From: Spirochaetota bacterium
GTDB taxonomy: Bacteria > Spirochaetota > UBA4802 > UBA5550
DNA length: 64,000 nt
Reading direction: 5' to 3'
NCBI GenBank assembly: GCA_016933025.1
Contig: JAFGBT010000009.1
Coordinates: 1 to 64,000 of the forward strand
A program made the translations under genes and the position numbers. Under the pieces are notes generated by a model that was not told the origin of the DNA, did not search any database, and was given only the letters and a program-made list of their open reading frames with translations. Positions 15,371-23,960 of this stretch are shown piece by piece. Position 1 is the stretch's first letter, and every line of letters begins with the position of its first letter.

Positions 15371-17851
15371 ATGAAAAATAAAAATTTATTTTGTGAAAAT
15401 GTTCTGTTACAACTGGGAGGCATAGCGCTCTCCTGCGTTATAGTCTTTACTGCAACCGCCTGCAATAACGGCGGCGACATTCCGCCTGTCCCCGGTGACG
15501 AGAGCTATTCCGTGACTTATGACGGCAATGAAAATACGGATGGAGACGTGCCGGTCGATCCCAATATATATGACAAGGGAGATACGGTTACAGTCCTCGG
15601 CAACACGGACGGCCTGATAAAAACAGGCGCTACCTTCTCCGGTTGGAACACCGAAGCTGACGGCAGCGGAACGACCTATACCCAGGGCCAGACGTTCACC
15701 ATGGGCGCGGCCGATGCGGTCCTGTACGCACAATGGACGAACGAACCGACCTGCACCGTCACCTATGATGGAAACGGCAACAGCGGAGGCGAGGCTCCCG
15801 TCGATAACACCAATTACACGGAGGGCCAGACCGTCACGGTTATGGCGCAGGGCACCCTTATAAAAACCTGGTACGCCTTCAACGGCTGGAACACGGCCTC
15901 GAACGGCACCGGGGCCTCGTACACGGCTGGCCAGACATTTGTCATCGGCACGGTCGACGTGACCCTGTTCGCGCAATGGACCGACCTGCCCACCTATACG
16001 GTCACCTATTACAACAACGGCAGCACCGGCGGAACCGAACCGGTCGATGACACGTATTACCACGAGGGCCAGACCGTTATAGTCCTCGCAAATACCGGCA
16101 ACCTGTCAAAGACCGGATATACATTCGCCGGATGGAACACTGCGGCAAACGGCACCGGGGCTGCCTTCTCGCCGGGCCAGAGCTTCGCCATGGGCGCGGC
16201 CAACGTGTCATTGTATGCGCAATGGTCGCCGGATCCGACCTATACGGTCACCTATAGCGGCAATGAAAGCACCGGCGGGACCGCTCCCGAGGATCCGGTG
16301 GACTACCTTGCCGGGCAGACGGTAACGGTGCTGGGACCGGGCACGCTGGTACGAACCGGCTACAGTTTCAATGGCTGGAACACTGCGGCCAACGGCAGCG
16401 GAACGGCGTACGCTGCAGGGCAGACCTTCACCATCGGCACGGCCGACGTGACCCTGTTCGCGCAGTGGACCGCCCTGCCGACATACACCGTCGCCTATAA
16501 CGGCAACGAAAACACCGGCGGGACCGCGCCTGTTGATTCTACCGGTTACCTGGCCGGGCAGACGGTAACGGTCCTGGGTCCGGGTACGCTCGTGCGGACC
16601 GGGTACAGCTTCAGCGGATGGAACACTGCGGCCAACGGCAGCGAAACATCGTTTGCCGCAGGCGAGACATTTGCCATCGGCACGGCCGACGTGACCCTGT
16701 ACGCGCAGTGGACCGCCCTGCCGACCTACTCCGTCTCCTATAACGGCAACGAAAACACCGGCGGGACCGCTCCTGTTGATTCAACCAATTACCTCTCCGG
16801 GCAGACGGTAACGGTGCTTGACCAGGGCACGCTGGTGAACACCGGGTACACCTTCAACGGGTGGAACACCGCGGCCGACGGCAGCGGAACAACCTATGCC
16901 GCCGGAGCAACGTTCACCATGGGATCGGCAAACGTGATTCTGTACGCGGTATGGCAATCGGAGGACACCCAATTCACGGAAATCAGGAGGGGCTTTGACG
17001 ATTCCGGCGTGCAAATAAGCCAGAGAGAGACCGTGTATGCGAGCCGTTCAGCATACGAGGCAACCTACGATCCCGGGCAAAAGTTCGGATATTTGCAGGA
17101 CATCATAGCGAACAGCGAAGGCGCGTCCGGCATCCAGCCGCCGTACATCGTATCAACGAAAATCAGCAACGGGGCCGGCAGCAACGGGATATGGATGGAC
17201 GGCGATGATGTCGACGTCTACTATGTTGTAAACAAATTTGATGATTACGGGAACATATATGAAACCGGGGTGTACCGCGATTTCTACGGCGTGCGGAGAC
17301 TCGAATACACGCGTTACACCCTGAACAGCGACGGCACCTACTACAAGATTTTATTCTACGGCAACAGCGGCATGTTCAACGGGTCCGTATATTTCACCAA
17401 CCAGAATGGCTTCATGAAGCAGCTGGACTATTGGTCCGAGGACGGGACCGGGACGCAGAACCAGCAGATAGTCCTGGCCTATGACTCATCATGGCGGTTG
17501 ACCAGTGTCGTCCAGTTGATGAACAATTGCTCAGGGGATGAATGCACCGGCCTTGAAAACCTGCAGAGGAAGGTGTATGAATATTCAGGGTCAAATATCC
17601 AGCCCTCAAAAATGAAGCTCTCCATGTGGGTGGTGGGCCTGGCAGGCGGTTACTGGTATTCAATGGGAAGCATCAGTTATACCCTCAACACGGCCGGAAC
17701 TTATATCCTGAAATCGTCAGGATCGCTCATGTCTGTAGGCACCTCGTCAGAGTATACCTACAATAGCTCGAATTTCTATGATATCATAACCAATTACAGC
17801 GATACCGGTTGGGATACGTTATCCGGGTATTACGAGTTCACGTACCAATAG
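15371..17851 (+). CDS. Lipoprotein with six InlB-type B repeats
   Basis: An 826-residue predicted surface lipoprotein. Cys31 follows the lipobox-like TATA. Residues 46-533 are six tandem copies of a unit of about 81 residues with the signature of InlB B-repeats / Listeria-Bacteroides repeats: YTVTYNGN, GQTVTVL, GYSFNGWNTAANGSG and FTIGTADVTLFAQW. The remaining 290 residues are beta-rich and Tyr-rich with repeated YxxxGN-type strands, somewhat like RHS/YD-type modules, but no family is clear. The start has GGAGGGGAG about 5 nt upstream. The repeats suggest adhesion or matrix contact; a ligand is unknown. A strong terminator follows. Confidence 0.8.
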   Translation: MKNKNLFCENVLLQLGGIALSCVIVFTATACNNGGDIPPVPGDESYSVTYDGNENTDGDVPVDPNIYDKGDTVTVLGNTDGLIKTGATFSGWNTEADGSGTTYTQGQTFTMGAADAVLYAQWTNEPTCTVTYDGNGNSGGEAPVDNTNYTEGQTVTVMAQGTLIKTWYAFNGWNTASNGTGASYTAGQTFVIGTVDVTLFAQWTDLPTYTVTYYNNGSTGGTEPVDDTYYHEGQTVIVLANTGNLSKTGYTFAGWNTAANGTGAAFSPGQSFAMGAANVSLYAQWSPDPTYTVTYSGNESTGGTAPEDPVDYLAGQTVTVLGPGTLVRTGYSFNGWNTAANGSGTAYAAGQTFTIGTADVTLFAQWTALPTYTVAYNGNENTGGTAPVDSTGYLAGQTVTVLGPGTLVRTGYSFSGWNTAANGSETSFAAGETFAIGTADVTLYAQWTALPTYSVSYNGNENTGGTAPVDSTNYLSGQTVTVLDQGTLVNTGYTFNGWNTAADGSGTTYAAGATFTMGSANVILYAVWQSEDTQFTEIRRGFDDSGVQISQRETVYASRSAYEATYDPGQKFGYLQDIIANSEGASGIQPPYIVSTKISNGAGSNGIWMDGDDVDVYYVVNKFDDYGNIYETGVYRDFYGVRRLEYTRYTLNSDGTYYKILFYGNSGMFNGSVYFTNQNGFMKQLDYWSEDGTGTQNQQIVLAYDSSWRLTSVVQLMNNCSGDECTGLENLQRKVYEYSGSNIQPSKMKLSMWVVGLAGGYWYSMGSISYTLNTAGTYILKSSGSLMSVGTSSEYTYNSSNFYDIITNYSDTGWDTLSGYYEFTYQ
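15506..16969 (+). repeat. Six tandem coding repeats of about 243 bp
   Basis: The six InlB-type units are in direct tandem. Units 4, 5 and 6 are nearly identical over long DNA stretches (GACGTGACCCTGT and AACACCGGCGGGACCGC recur), which points to recent duplication or homogenisation and to possible copy-number change. Units 1-3 are more diverged. Confidence 0.85.
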
Positions 17852-17867
17852 GCGCAAAGCAAAATGT

Positions 17868-17898
17868 AAAAGGCAGGGGGCGCCTCCCCCTGCCTTTT
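17868..17898 (+). terminator. Rho-independent terminator after the InlB-repeat gene
   Basis: AAAAGGCAGGGGG (17868-17880) and CCCCCTGCCTTTT (17886-17898) form a 13-bp perfect stem with a 5-nt loop just after the stop at 17851. The TTTT at the 3' end and AAAA at the 5' end make it bidirectional; it could also end the minus-strand gene on the right. Confidence 0.85.
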
Positions 17899-17969
17899 CA
17901 GCCCGCTGCGGCTTCACAGCCTTTGCCCGCATATGAGAATAATGGGGCGAACAGGTAATTGAAGAACGC

Positions 17970-19130
17970 TCAGAACGCCGTATACTGGGTGTACATGCAC
18001 ACTATGCCGTTCTGCCCGTTTGTCTCTGCCTTGGTCAACTCGCCGCCGATTACCCGCTTGATGAGACTGATAATTTCCCCGCCCACTTCGCTGATGGTCC
18101 GGCCCTCCAGAACCGCACCGGCGTTTACGTCCATGTCGTCCTTCATTGACTCATACAGCACGTCGTTGCTGGCGATCTTGATCACCGGCACGATCGGGAA
18201 GCCCAGAGGCTGGCCGCGCCCCGTGGTAAACAGAATCAGCTGGGCCCCGGAGGCGGCCACGCCGGTCATCGACTCCGTGTCATAGCCGGGCCCGTTCATG
18301 ATGACAACGCCCTTCTGGGCGGGTATCTCGCCGTATTCCACTACCTGGGTGATCGGCCTGTTGCCTGCCTTCACAATGCATCCGAGCGATTTCTCTCGGA
18401 TGGAGCTCATGCCCCCATCCATGTTCCCCGGAGCGATGGAGAGCTTCGCCAAAGCGCCGAGCAATTTCTGAGCCGTCGCGTCAGTCTCGGTGATGATTCC
18501 GTCTATCCGCTGCGCCACCTCCTCGCATGAGGCCCTCCGCTTTAGGATATGGTTCGTGCCGATCATTTCGGTCGTCTCCGTGAGTATAACAGTGCCGCCG
18601 TTGTCGACCACCCAGTCCGACGCGATGCCGACCGAGGGATTCGCCGTCAGCCCTGAAAACGCGTCGGACCCGCCGCACTCAAGCCCCACGGTAATCGAAC
18701 TCAGGGGAAGGGTCACCCTTTTTATCAAGCTGGCTTCCTCAAGTAACTTTTTTACGATAGCTATCCCCTTTTCCGCGGTTTTTCTGGTACCCCCTTCCTT
18801 CTGGATGACCAGCGTCTGCACCGGCTTCTTCGCGAGTGACGCGACGATTTGAAGTCCCTCGGGGCTGATTATCTCGCACCCGAGCCCGATAATGAGAAGC
18901 GCCGCTATGTTCGGATTCTTCGCCAGGTTCTGCAACGTCCTGGCGTGGAGCACCAGGTCCGACCCCCCGCGGCCGCAGCCGTGCCCGTGATACAGGGGAA
19001 CGGCCTCGGGAACGGCCGACGCTATCATGCTGACAACGCCGTTCGCGCACGATACGGTCGGTAAAATAGCGACATGGTTTCTTATTCCTACTGAGCCGTC
19101 CGGCCTCTGGTATGCCTGAATTTTCTCCAT
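17970..19130 (-). CDS. UxaA-family hydro-lyase, large subunit
   Basis: A 386-residue protein matching the large, C-terminal part of altronate/galactarate dehydratases (UxaA/GarD). It begins with GYxRxDGxxGxRN-like residues (AYQRPDGSVGIRNHVAILPTVSCAN) and has the metal-ligand region YHGHGCGRGG and GLECGGSDAFSG. In this family the small SAF domain is fused in front or encoded separately; here it is the separate gene at 19136. The split layout resembles sulfolactate sulfo-lyase SuyA/SuyB as well as split altronate dehydratase, so the substrate is open. It follows the small subunit after 5 bp, a clear operon. Confidence 0.8.
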   Translation of the reverse strand: MEKIQAYQRPDGSVGIRNHVAILPTVSCANGVVSMIASAVPEAVPLYHGHGCGRGGSDLVLHARTLQNLAKNPNIAALLIIGLGCEIISPEGLQIVASLAKKPVQTLVIQKEGGTRKTAEKGIAIVKKLLEEASLIKRVTLPLSSITVGLECGGSDAFSGLTANPSVGIASDWVVDNGGTVILTETTEMIGTNHILKRRASCEEVAQRIDGIITETDATAQKLLGALAKLSIAPGNMDGGMSSIREKSLGCIVKAGNRPITQVVEYGEIPAQKGVVIMNGPGYDTESMTGVAASGAQLILFTTGRGQPLGFPIVPVIKIASNDVLYESMKDDMDVNAGAVLEGRTISEVGGEIISLIKRVIGGELTKAETNGQNGIVCMYTQYTAF

Positions 19131-19135
19131 GAGCC

Positions 19136-19399
19136 CTACTCCTCGATAATCAAATTATGTAGGTGGATCCATTCACCTTTTTTCAGCAATCCCTTCGCCC
19201 TTCCGATTAATTCACCGTATTTGATTATATCCTGGCCGTCGGCAATGTCCCGGCACGCAACCTTATGCCCGTAAGGAATGTCCGCGAGAGCCGGGAAGGT
19301 TTCGCCGCCCGGCAGGGACACCGTTTCGCCCTTCGCGATATTCTTGGCCGCCACCACGACATTGTCCTTTTCATTGATCACCATGACATTCGTTTTCAT
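19136..19399 (-). CDS. UxaA-family hydro-lyase, small SAF-domain subunit
   Basis: An 87-residue protein consisting of a SAF domain (NVVVAAKNIAKGETVSLPGG, ADIPYGHKVACRDIADGQDIIKYGELIGRAK), the N-terminal module of altronate/galactarate dehydratases or the small subunit SuyA. The frame extends upstream to 19471, but the ATG at 19399 is preceded by GGGGAG 6 nt away and starts exactly at the domain. It partners the large subunit directly downstream. Confidence 0.8.
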   Translation of the reverse strand: MKTNVMVINEKDNVVVAAKNIAKGETVSLPGGETFPALADIPYGHKVACRDIADGQDIIKYGELIGRAKGLLKKGEWIHLHNLIIEE

Positions 19400-19467
19400 A
19401 CCATGCTCCCCGTTTATAGGATTACAGACAACGCAGGATTCGATGCAGGATACTGCATGTGCTCGAT

Positions 19468-20421
19468 TCAAAGCTCGATTTCCATTCCCTCGCTCGCGAT
19501 ATCGACGTTCAGACTCGCCCGCTTCGGGTTCATGCCCTGGTAGGTGCGCGCGTTTAAAAGAACGTCCTGCAGCTTGTCATCATCGTAATTCGGCTCGTGA
19601 TGAAACAGGAGGAGCCGCTTGATGTTGAACATGGAGGCAATATCTATTGCGATGGCGGCGGACGAATGGCCGAACTCAAGCTTGCTGATCGCCTCGTCAA
19701 AGGTATACTGGGTATCAAAAATGGCGACGTCCGCGTCCATGAAAAACGAACGGTAGTTGTCGATATTGTCAATCTCGTTGATGTTGAACTCGCAGTCGCT
19801 GGTGTATACAAGCGTGCGCCCTCTGTCCTCTATTCTGAATCCGTACGCGCCGCCCGGGTGAGGCATGACCTTGTTCGCTATCCTGGTGTCATTGAGATAC
19901 AGCTCCTCCTCCGGCTCGAGGGTGATGAATTCCTTGGTTGCCTGTAGGTAGTCGAAGGTCACCGGAAAATGAGTCGCCACCTGCTGCAGGTCAAGGCGCT
20001 TTTTCAGGTCGGGGAAGGCCGAGTAGAAGTTAAACCGGTTCCCCTTGATGTAAAAGGGGACGAAAAACGGAATCCCCTGTATGTGATCCCAGTGGGTATG
20101 TGTCAGAAAGACGCTGGCGAAGCCCTTTCCCTTGCCGAAATCGCCCTTCATCAACTGGTTGCCGAGCTGTTTAAGCCCGCTGCCGCAATCGAGGATGATA
20201 AGGTCGCCCCCTCCAGTCGTCACCTGGATGCAGGTGGTATTGCCGCCATACGTGCTCTTCACTGAAAAGGGAAGCGACCGAATGAAGGACTGAATTGACT
20301 CCTCGGAAGATATATCCCCGGGTCTCGCAAGCATTAATGCTTTTAACAGTTTTTTCTCAATATAATCGGCGCTCACCGGGGTCGGGAGCGATCCTCTGAC
20401 CCCCCATAGTTTAATTATCAT
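19468..20421 (-). CDS. MBL-fold metallohydrolase
   Basis: A 317-residue metallo-beta-lactamase-fold protein. Motifs include THTHWDH (the first metal cluster), the PHPGGAYGFRI strand with a likely metal-binding His, YTSDCEF with the bridging Asp, and a final FGHSSAAIAID and LLFHHEP His. The N-terminus (KLWGVRGSLPTP) is typical of the family that includes cyclic-nucleotide phosphodiesterase-like enzymes of spirochaetes and other bacteria. The product is probably cytoplasmic. Its upstream neighbour is divergent; the UxaA small gene follows on the same strand. Confidence 0.75.
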   Translation of the reverse strand: MIIKLWGVRGSLPTPVSADYIEKKLLKALMLARPGDISSEESIQSFIRSLPFSVKSTYGGNTTCIQVTTGGGDLIILDCGSGLKQLGNQLMKGDFGKGKGFASVFLTHTHWDHIQGIPFFVPFYIKGNRFNFYSAFPDLKKRLDLQQVATHFPVTFDYLQATKEFITLEPEEELYLNDTRIANKVMPHPGGAYGFRIEDRGRTLVYTSDCEFNINEIDNIDNYRSFFMDADVAIFDTQYTFDEAISKLEFGHSSAAIAIDIASMFNIKRLLLFHHEPNYDDDKLQDVLLNARTYQGMNPKRASLNVDIASEGMEIEL

Positions 20422-20589
20422 ACAACCACTCTATCAATGAAATGATCTGCCATGAAGAATTGCATCCCCGGGATGTTTTCGGTCCCCGGGCCCGGCGTAC
20501 GGGCGCCGATGATAGCGTATATAACAGTATCATTATTATAATTCGGACATTTTTTTAGTCAATAGAAATATATTTTATCTGGAGGGCTT

Positions 20590-20614
20590 TTGCCGTTCGT
20601 ATATACGTTATAAT
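20590..20614 (+). promoter_or_regulatory. Strong -10 element upstream of the RHH-like gene
   Basis: A perfect TATAAT lies at 20609-20614. The nearest -35-like TTGCCG (20590-20595) is only 13 bp away, so the -35 is uncertain. Transcription would begin near 20621, which coincides with the first ATG of the next gene and leaves little or no leader. Confidence 0.45.
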
Positions 20615-20620
20615 ATCCTA

Positions 20621-21100
20621 ATGGAGGTGTATGATTTGGAAACGACGGTTAACATCCATGTTGATTCGCTTACAACCCTGAGCCTTGCGGCCCAATCAAG
20701 GGGGATTTCACGCTCCAAACTTGCCGTAATCCTCATTAAAATGCTGATGGATGATATCCATGAACCGATCAAGCCATGGAGGATGGTTCGCTATCAGAAA
20801 AAGGCCGATAGGCATTTATGGCGCAGGCTCCATTTGCAGTTAAGGGAGGATGATTATGAATATTTGTTGGATTTGAGGAAGATATTAAAGATGTCTGTCT
20901 CCCGTCTTCTTGCCTATGCGATAAAAAGATTCCTGAACCGCTTGATGAAAAATAAAGTAACCGATAACTATCAATATCATAATTATATGGTTATAAGAGA
21001 AATCATTGACAGCGTCATATGCTGGAAATTCATCTGGGGCTTTCCCCCCAATCCAGAAAAACTATTACCCTTCCGGAAGGGGGTGACAAAAAATAAATAA
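20621..21100 (+). CDS. Probable tandem ribbon-helix-helix-like DNA-binding protein
   Basis: A 159-residue basic protein that may contain two ribbon-helix-helix (RHH)-like units: residues about 9-45 (TVNIHVDSLTTLSLAAQSRGIS and following helix) and residues about 70-105 (LQLREDDYEYLLDLRKILKMSVSRLLAY), each a strand followed by two helices. That is the pattern of MetJ/Arc/CopG-type repressors, but the copies are diverged and no close family is recognised. The reported frame starts with ATG at 20621; GGAGGTG inside it (20623-20629) would instead serve a TTG at 20636, giving METTVNIHVD. The aminotransferase gene follows after about 70 bp. Confidence 0.5.
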   Translation: MEVYDLETTVNIHVDSLTTLSLAAQSRGISRSKLAVILIKMLMDDIHEPIKPWRMVRYQKKADRHLWRRLHLQLREDDYEYLLDLRKILKMSVSRLLAYAIKRFLNRLMKNKVTDNYQYHNYMVIREIIDSVICWKFIWGFPPNPEKLLPFRKGVTKNK

Positions 21101-21171
21101 CTTGACACGATGCGATCGTCTTTTTATGAAATTACAGGCTTGTTTTCGAAACATACGTTTAGGAAGCATAT

Positions 21172-22383
21172 ATGAAATTTTCAGACAGAATCCTCAAGAT
21201 AAAACCGTCACCGACGCTGGAAGTCACCGCCCTGGCCAACGCCCTCAAGGCAAAAGGGATCGACGTTATAGGCTTTGGCACCGGTGAGCCGGACTTTGAC
21301 ACCCCCGACAACATCAAGCAGGCTGCCATACGCGCCATCGAGGCCGGAAAGACGAAATACACGCCTGCGGGCGGCATCCCGGAGCTTAAAAAGGCGGTTA
21401 TCGAGAAATTCAAAAGGGACAACAGACTGGAATACAAGCCATCCGAGGTCATCATAAATTCGGGAGGCAAGCATTCTTTTTATAACCTGATGCAGGTCAT
21501 ACTGAACAGGGGCGACGAGGTCATTATATCCTCCCCCTACTGGGTCTCCTACCCGCCCATGACGGAGCTTGCGGACGGGACTCCGGTCATTGTGGATACA
21601 ACGGAGGAGCGGGGCTTTAAAATGACTCCGGACCAGCTCGAACGCGCAATCACCGGCCGCACCAGGGCGGTGGTAATCAACTCCCCGTCCAACCCGACAG
21701 GATCGGCCTACACCAGGCAGGAGATCGAGGCACTGGCGGAGGTTGTGGAAGACCGCGACATCCTCATGGTATCGGATGACATGTACGAATCGATCCTTTA
21801 CGACGGCTTCGAGTTCTTCAACATCGCCAACGTGTCGGATAAAATGAAGAAAAAGACGATTGTCATGAACGGCGTGTCAAAAACATACTCGATGACCGGA
21901 TGGCGCATCGGCTACATGGCTGGCGATGCCTCCATCGTAGAGCGGGTGGACACCCTCCAGAGCCAGTCAACTTCAAACCCAACGTCGATATCCCAGTGGG
22001 CAGCGGTGGAGGCCATCAACGGCGACCAGGGAATGATCAAGGAAATGGTCGCGGCGTTCGACCGCCGCAGGAAAATCATCGTGGAGGCCCTGAACAGGGT
22101 GCCGGGATTCACCTGCCTGAGCCCCAACGGAGCCTTCTACGCCTTCCCGGGAGTTGAGGGTGTATACCGGATGCAGGGTTGGCAGCGGGTCATTGAGAAG
22201 TACAAGAGCGAGTACAATTCCTCCCGGCTCAGTTCGTACCTGCTCGAGGAGGCGCGGGTAGCGGTGGTGCCGGGCATAGCCTTCGGCTCGGACGCGCACA
22301 TCCGCCTCTCGTTTGCCACTTCGGATAAAAATATCATTGAAGGCGTACTGCGTATCGACGAGGCCGTACGTAAACTGTCGTAG
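21172..22383 (+). CDS. aspC: Class I pyridoxal-phosphate aminotransferase, aspartate aminotransferase type
   Basis: A 403-residue fold-type I aminotransferase. The N-terminus (IGFGTGEPDFDTPDNIKQAA), the NSPSNPTGSAYT motif and the PLP Lys in VSKTYSMTGWRIGYMAG identify class Ib aspartate/prephenate-type enzymes, also called AspB/AspC. The expected reaction is the aspartate-2-oxoglutarate amino transfer, or amination of prephenate. The length is normal and all key blocks are present. It stands apart from the tyrA/pheA block 15 kb away but could serve the same aromatic pathway. The gene symbol is a family-level guess. Confidence 0.85.
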   Translation: MKFSDRILKIKPSPTLEVTALANALKAKGIDVIGFGTGEPDFDTPDNIKQAAIRAIEAGKTKYTPAGGIPELKKAVIEKFKRDNRLEYKPSEVIINSGGKHSFYNLMQVILNRGDEVIISSPYWVSYPPMTELADGTPVIVDTTEERGFKMTPDQLERAITGRTRAVVINSPSNPTGSAYTRQEIEALAEVVEDRDILMVSDDMYESILYDGFEFFNIANVSDKMKKKTIVMNGVSKTYSMTGWRIGYMAGDASIVERVDTLQSQSTSNPTSISQWAAVEAINGDQGMIKEMVAAFDRRRKIIVEALNRVPGFTCLSPNGAFYAFPGVEGVYRMQGWQRVIEKYKSEYNSSRLSSYLLEEARVAVVPGIAFGSDAHIRLSFATSDKNIIEGVLRIDEAVRKLS

Positions 22384-22386
22384 CAT

Positions 22387-22806
22387 CTACCCGATGCTGT
22401 CGAAAAAGAGGCCCTCACCCTCCTGTATCTGCTTGATGAGGTCGTTGAATTCCTGGTGAGTGATGTTTTTTCGCTTCACTTCTGCGATGTTACCATCTCC
22501 GTCCATACGAACGAGATTTATAAACACATCGTCAAACTCGCGGTATATATAAAAACGATAGGGCGATTTTTTAATCTCCAACTCGCGGTTGACCTGGTCG
22601 GCGGCGTTCTTAAGGCTTTCAAAATGGTCGCCGACCTCGTTGCTCGCCTTTTCACGACGCTCTCCGCCCGTCTCCCGTCTCCTGGTGTCAGGGTCCACAG
22701 CGGCATCACGTGAGGTAATAAAATCAGACTTGTTGATTTTATCTAGGTTTGACCCCATGGTCTTGTCCGCCGCCGACACCTTTTCAAATAATGGGTAGAG
22801 ATCCAT
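22387..22806 (-). CDS. FlaG-like flagellar protein (weak)
   Basis: A longer open frame runs to 23085, but the first convincing start is the ATG at 22806 (MDLYPLFEKVSAADKTMG), giving 139 residues with GGGG about 8 nt upstream. The C-terminal part, VNRELEIKKSPYRFYIYREFDDVFINLVRMDG...ITHQEFNDLIKQIQEG EGLFFDS in shape, matches the FlaG domain: a strand-rich segment followed by a helix and a hydrophobic end like GLLFD. FlaG proteins influence flagellar filament length. The match is by shape, not by strong identity. Confidence 0.45.
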   Translation of the reverse strand: MDLYPLFEKVSAADKTMGSNLDKINKSDFITSRDAAVDPDTRRRETGGERREKASNEVGDHFESLKNAADQVNRELEIKKSPYRFYIYREFDDVFINLVRMDGDGNIAEVKRKNITHQEFNDLIKQIQEGEGLFFDSIG

Positions 22807-22966
22807 ACTTCTATCCCCAATATACTCGTCTCGATAACAGTATCGGCAGAAAAAGGGGTAACATTGAGGGTGAAGTCGGGGGCAATCCTGCGAATCTGGC
22901 CCATTTAAGGTAATTAATAAGTGATTTTGCCCATACAGTCGCCCGGGACAGGCGAAGTCGGCCGGG

Positions 22967-23959
22967 TCACGATAGCGCATCGACGGAAATCTTTCCAGGA
23001 AAACGGGCGCCGACCTGCGCCACCACTTTCGAAGAAACATAGCTCCCGATGGCGCCCGCCCGCTCAGGATTGAGCCCGTGCGCAATCCCGTAGAGAACGC
23101 CGGCGGCGTACATGTCCCCCGCTCCGTTGGTATTGATTACGCTGGTTTTACATACCGAGATCCTGTGCATTGCGCCTCCCGTGCTGATGAGGCTCCCGTC
23201 GGAACCGAGCTTGACTACGGCAAAACCGCAATAGCGCGATAGGAGGTCGAGTGCGGCCTCCCTCTCCCTGCCGGTGAAGGCCCTCGCCTCCTCTTCGTTG
23301 GCGAAAATGATATCTGCATATTCCTTCGCAACCAGCTCGAACACCGGTCTGATCCTGTCGACCAGGGAGGGGTCCGAGAGGTCAATCGACACCAGGACCC
23401 CGCCGCTCCGGGCGATCTCGAGCGCCCTCATGCACGCCTCGCGGAGCCCGGTAGGCTCGAACAGATAGCCTTCGATGTGGATGATCCTGGCATTCCGCAC
23501 CTGATCTTCCCTGACGTCATCCCTGTTTAGCTGAAGAGCCGCGCCAAGATGGGTGGCGAAGGTCCTCTCGGAATCTGGCGTTATGAAGGTTATCGCGTGT
23601 CCGGTCATGCCGTCATGCCTTCCGATTTGTGCCTTTACACCGGCCAGCTCGGTGTCCCTGACATAGCGGTCGCCGTTCGGGTCGTTCCCCACCGCGCCCA
23701 GAAACATACCCTTGCCTCCTATCGTGGATATGCCGGCAAGCGTATTCGCCGCGCTTCCGCCGGGCGTAACCTCCATCTTCTTTCCCTCGAGGATCGCGAG
23801 TATTTCTCTGCTCCGGTCCTCGTCGATAAGCTGCATACCTCCCTTCCTGAGGCCCAGCTTTTCGAGATCGGCGTCTTCCACCGGCACGGTGAAATCAAGG
23901 AGCGCCGACCCCATTCCGAGAACGTCGTAGGCGCCCTTTCTATTTTTTATCTCCATCAT
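22967..23959 (-). CDS. PfkB-family carbohydrate kinase, adenosine kinase-like
   Basis: A 330-residue PfkB/ribokinase-fold kinase. It has the N-terminal substrate motif GGSAANTLAGISTIGG and the C-terminal ATP/catalytic motif NTNGAGDMYAAGVLYG, with Asp as general base. The closest pattern is the adenosine kinase branch (GMGSALLDFTV start, IDLSDPSLVDRIRPVF). It would salvage adenosine to AMP. The stop of the LPP20-like gene and this ATG share TAATATG, so translation is coupled; GGGGATT lies before the start. Confidence 0.8.
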   Translation of the reverse strand: MMEIKNRKGAYDVLGMGSALLDFTVPVEDADLEKLGLRKGGMQLIDEDRSREILAILEGKKMEVTPGGSAANTLAGISTIGGKGMFLGAVGNDPNGDRYVRDTELAGVKAQIGRHDGMTGHAITFITPDSERTFATHLGAALQLNRDDVREDQVRNARIIHIEGYLFEPTGLREACMRALEIARSGGVLVSIDLSDPSLVDRIRPVFELVAKEYADIIFANEEEARAFTGREREAALDLLSRYCGFAVVKLGSDGSLISTGGAMHRISVCKTSVINTNGAGDMYAAGVLYGIAHGLNPERAGAIGSYVSSKVVAQVGARFPGKISVDALS

Positions 23960-23960
23960 A

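Noticed and set aside
22807..23085. N-terminal extension of the FlaG-like gene
   Set aside because: It overlaps the adenosine kinase gene antiparallel in codon content and reads as a Cys/Arg-rich shadow; the ATG at 22806 has a Shine-Dalgarno sequence and starts the plausible domain.
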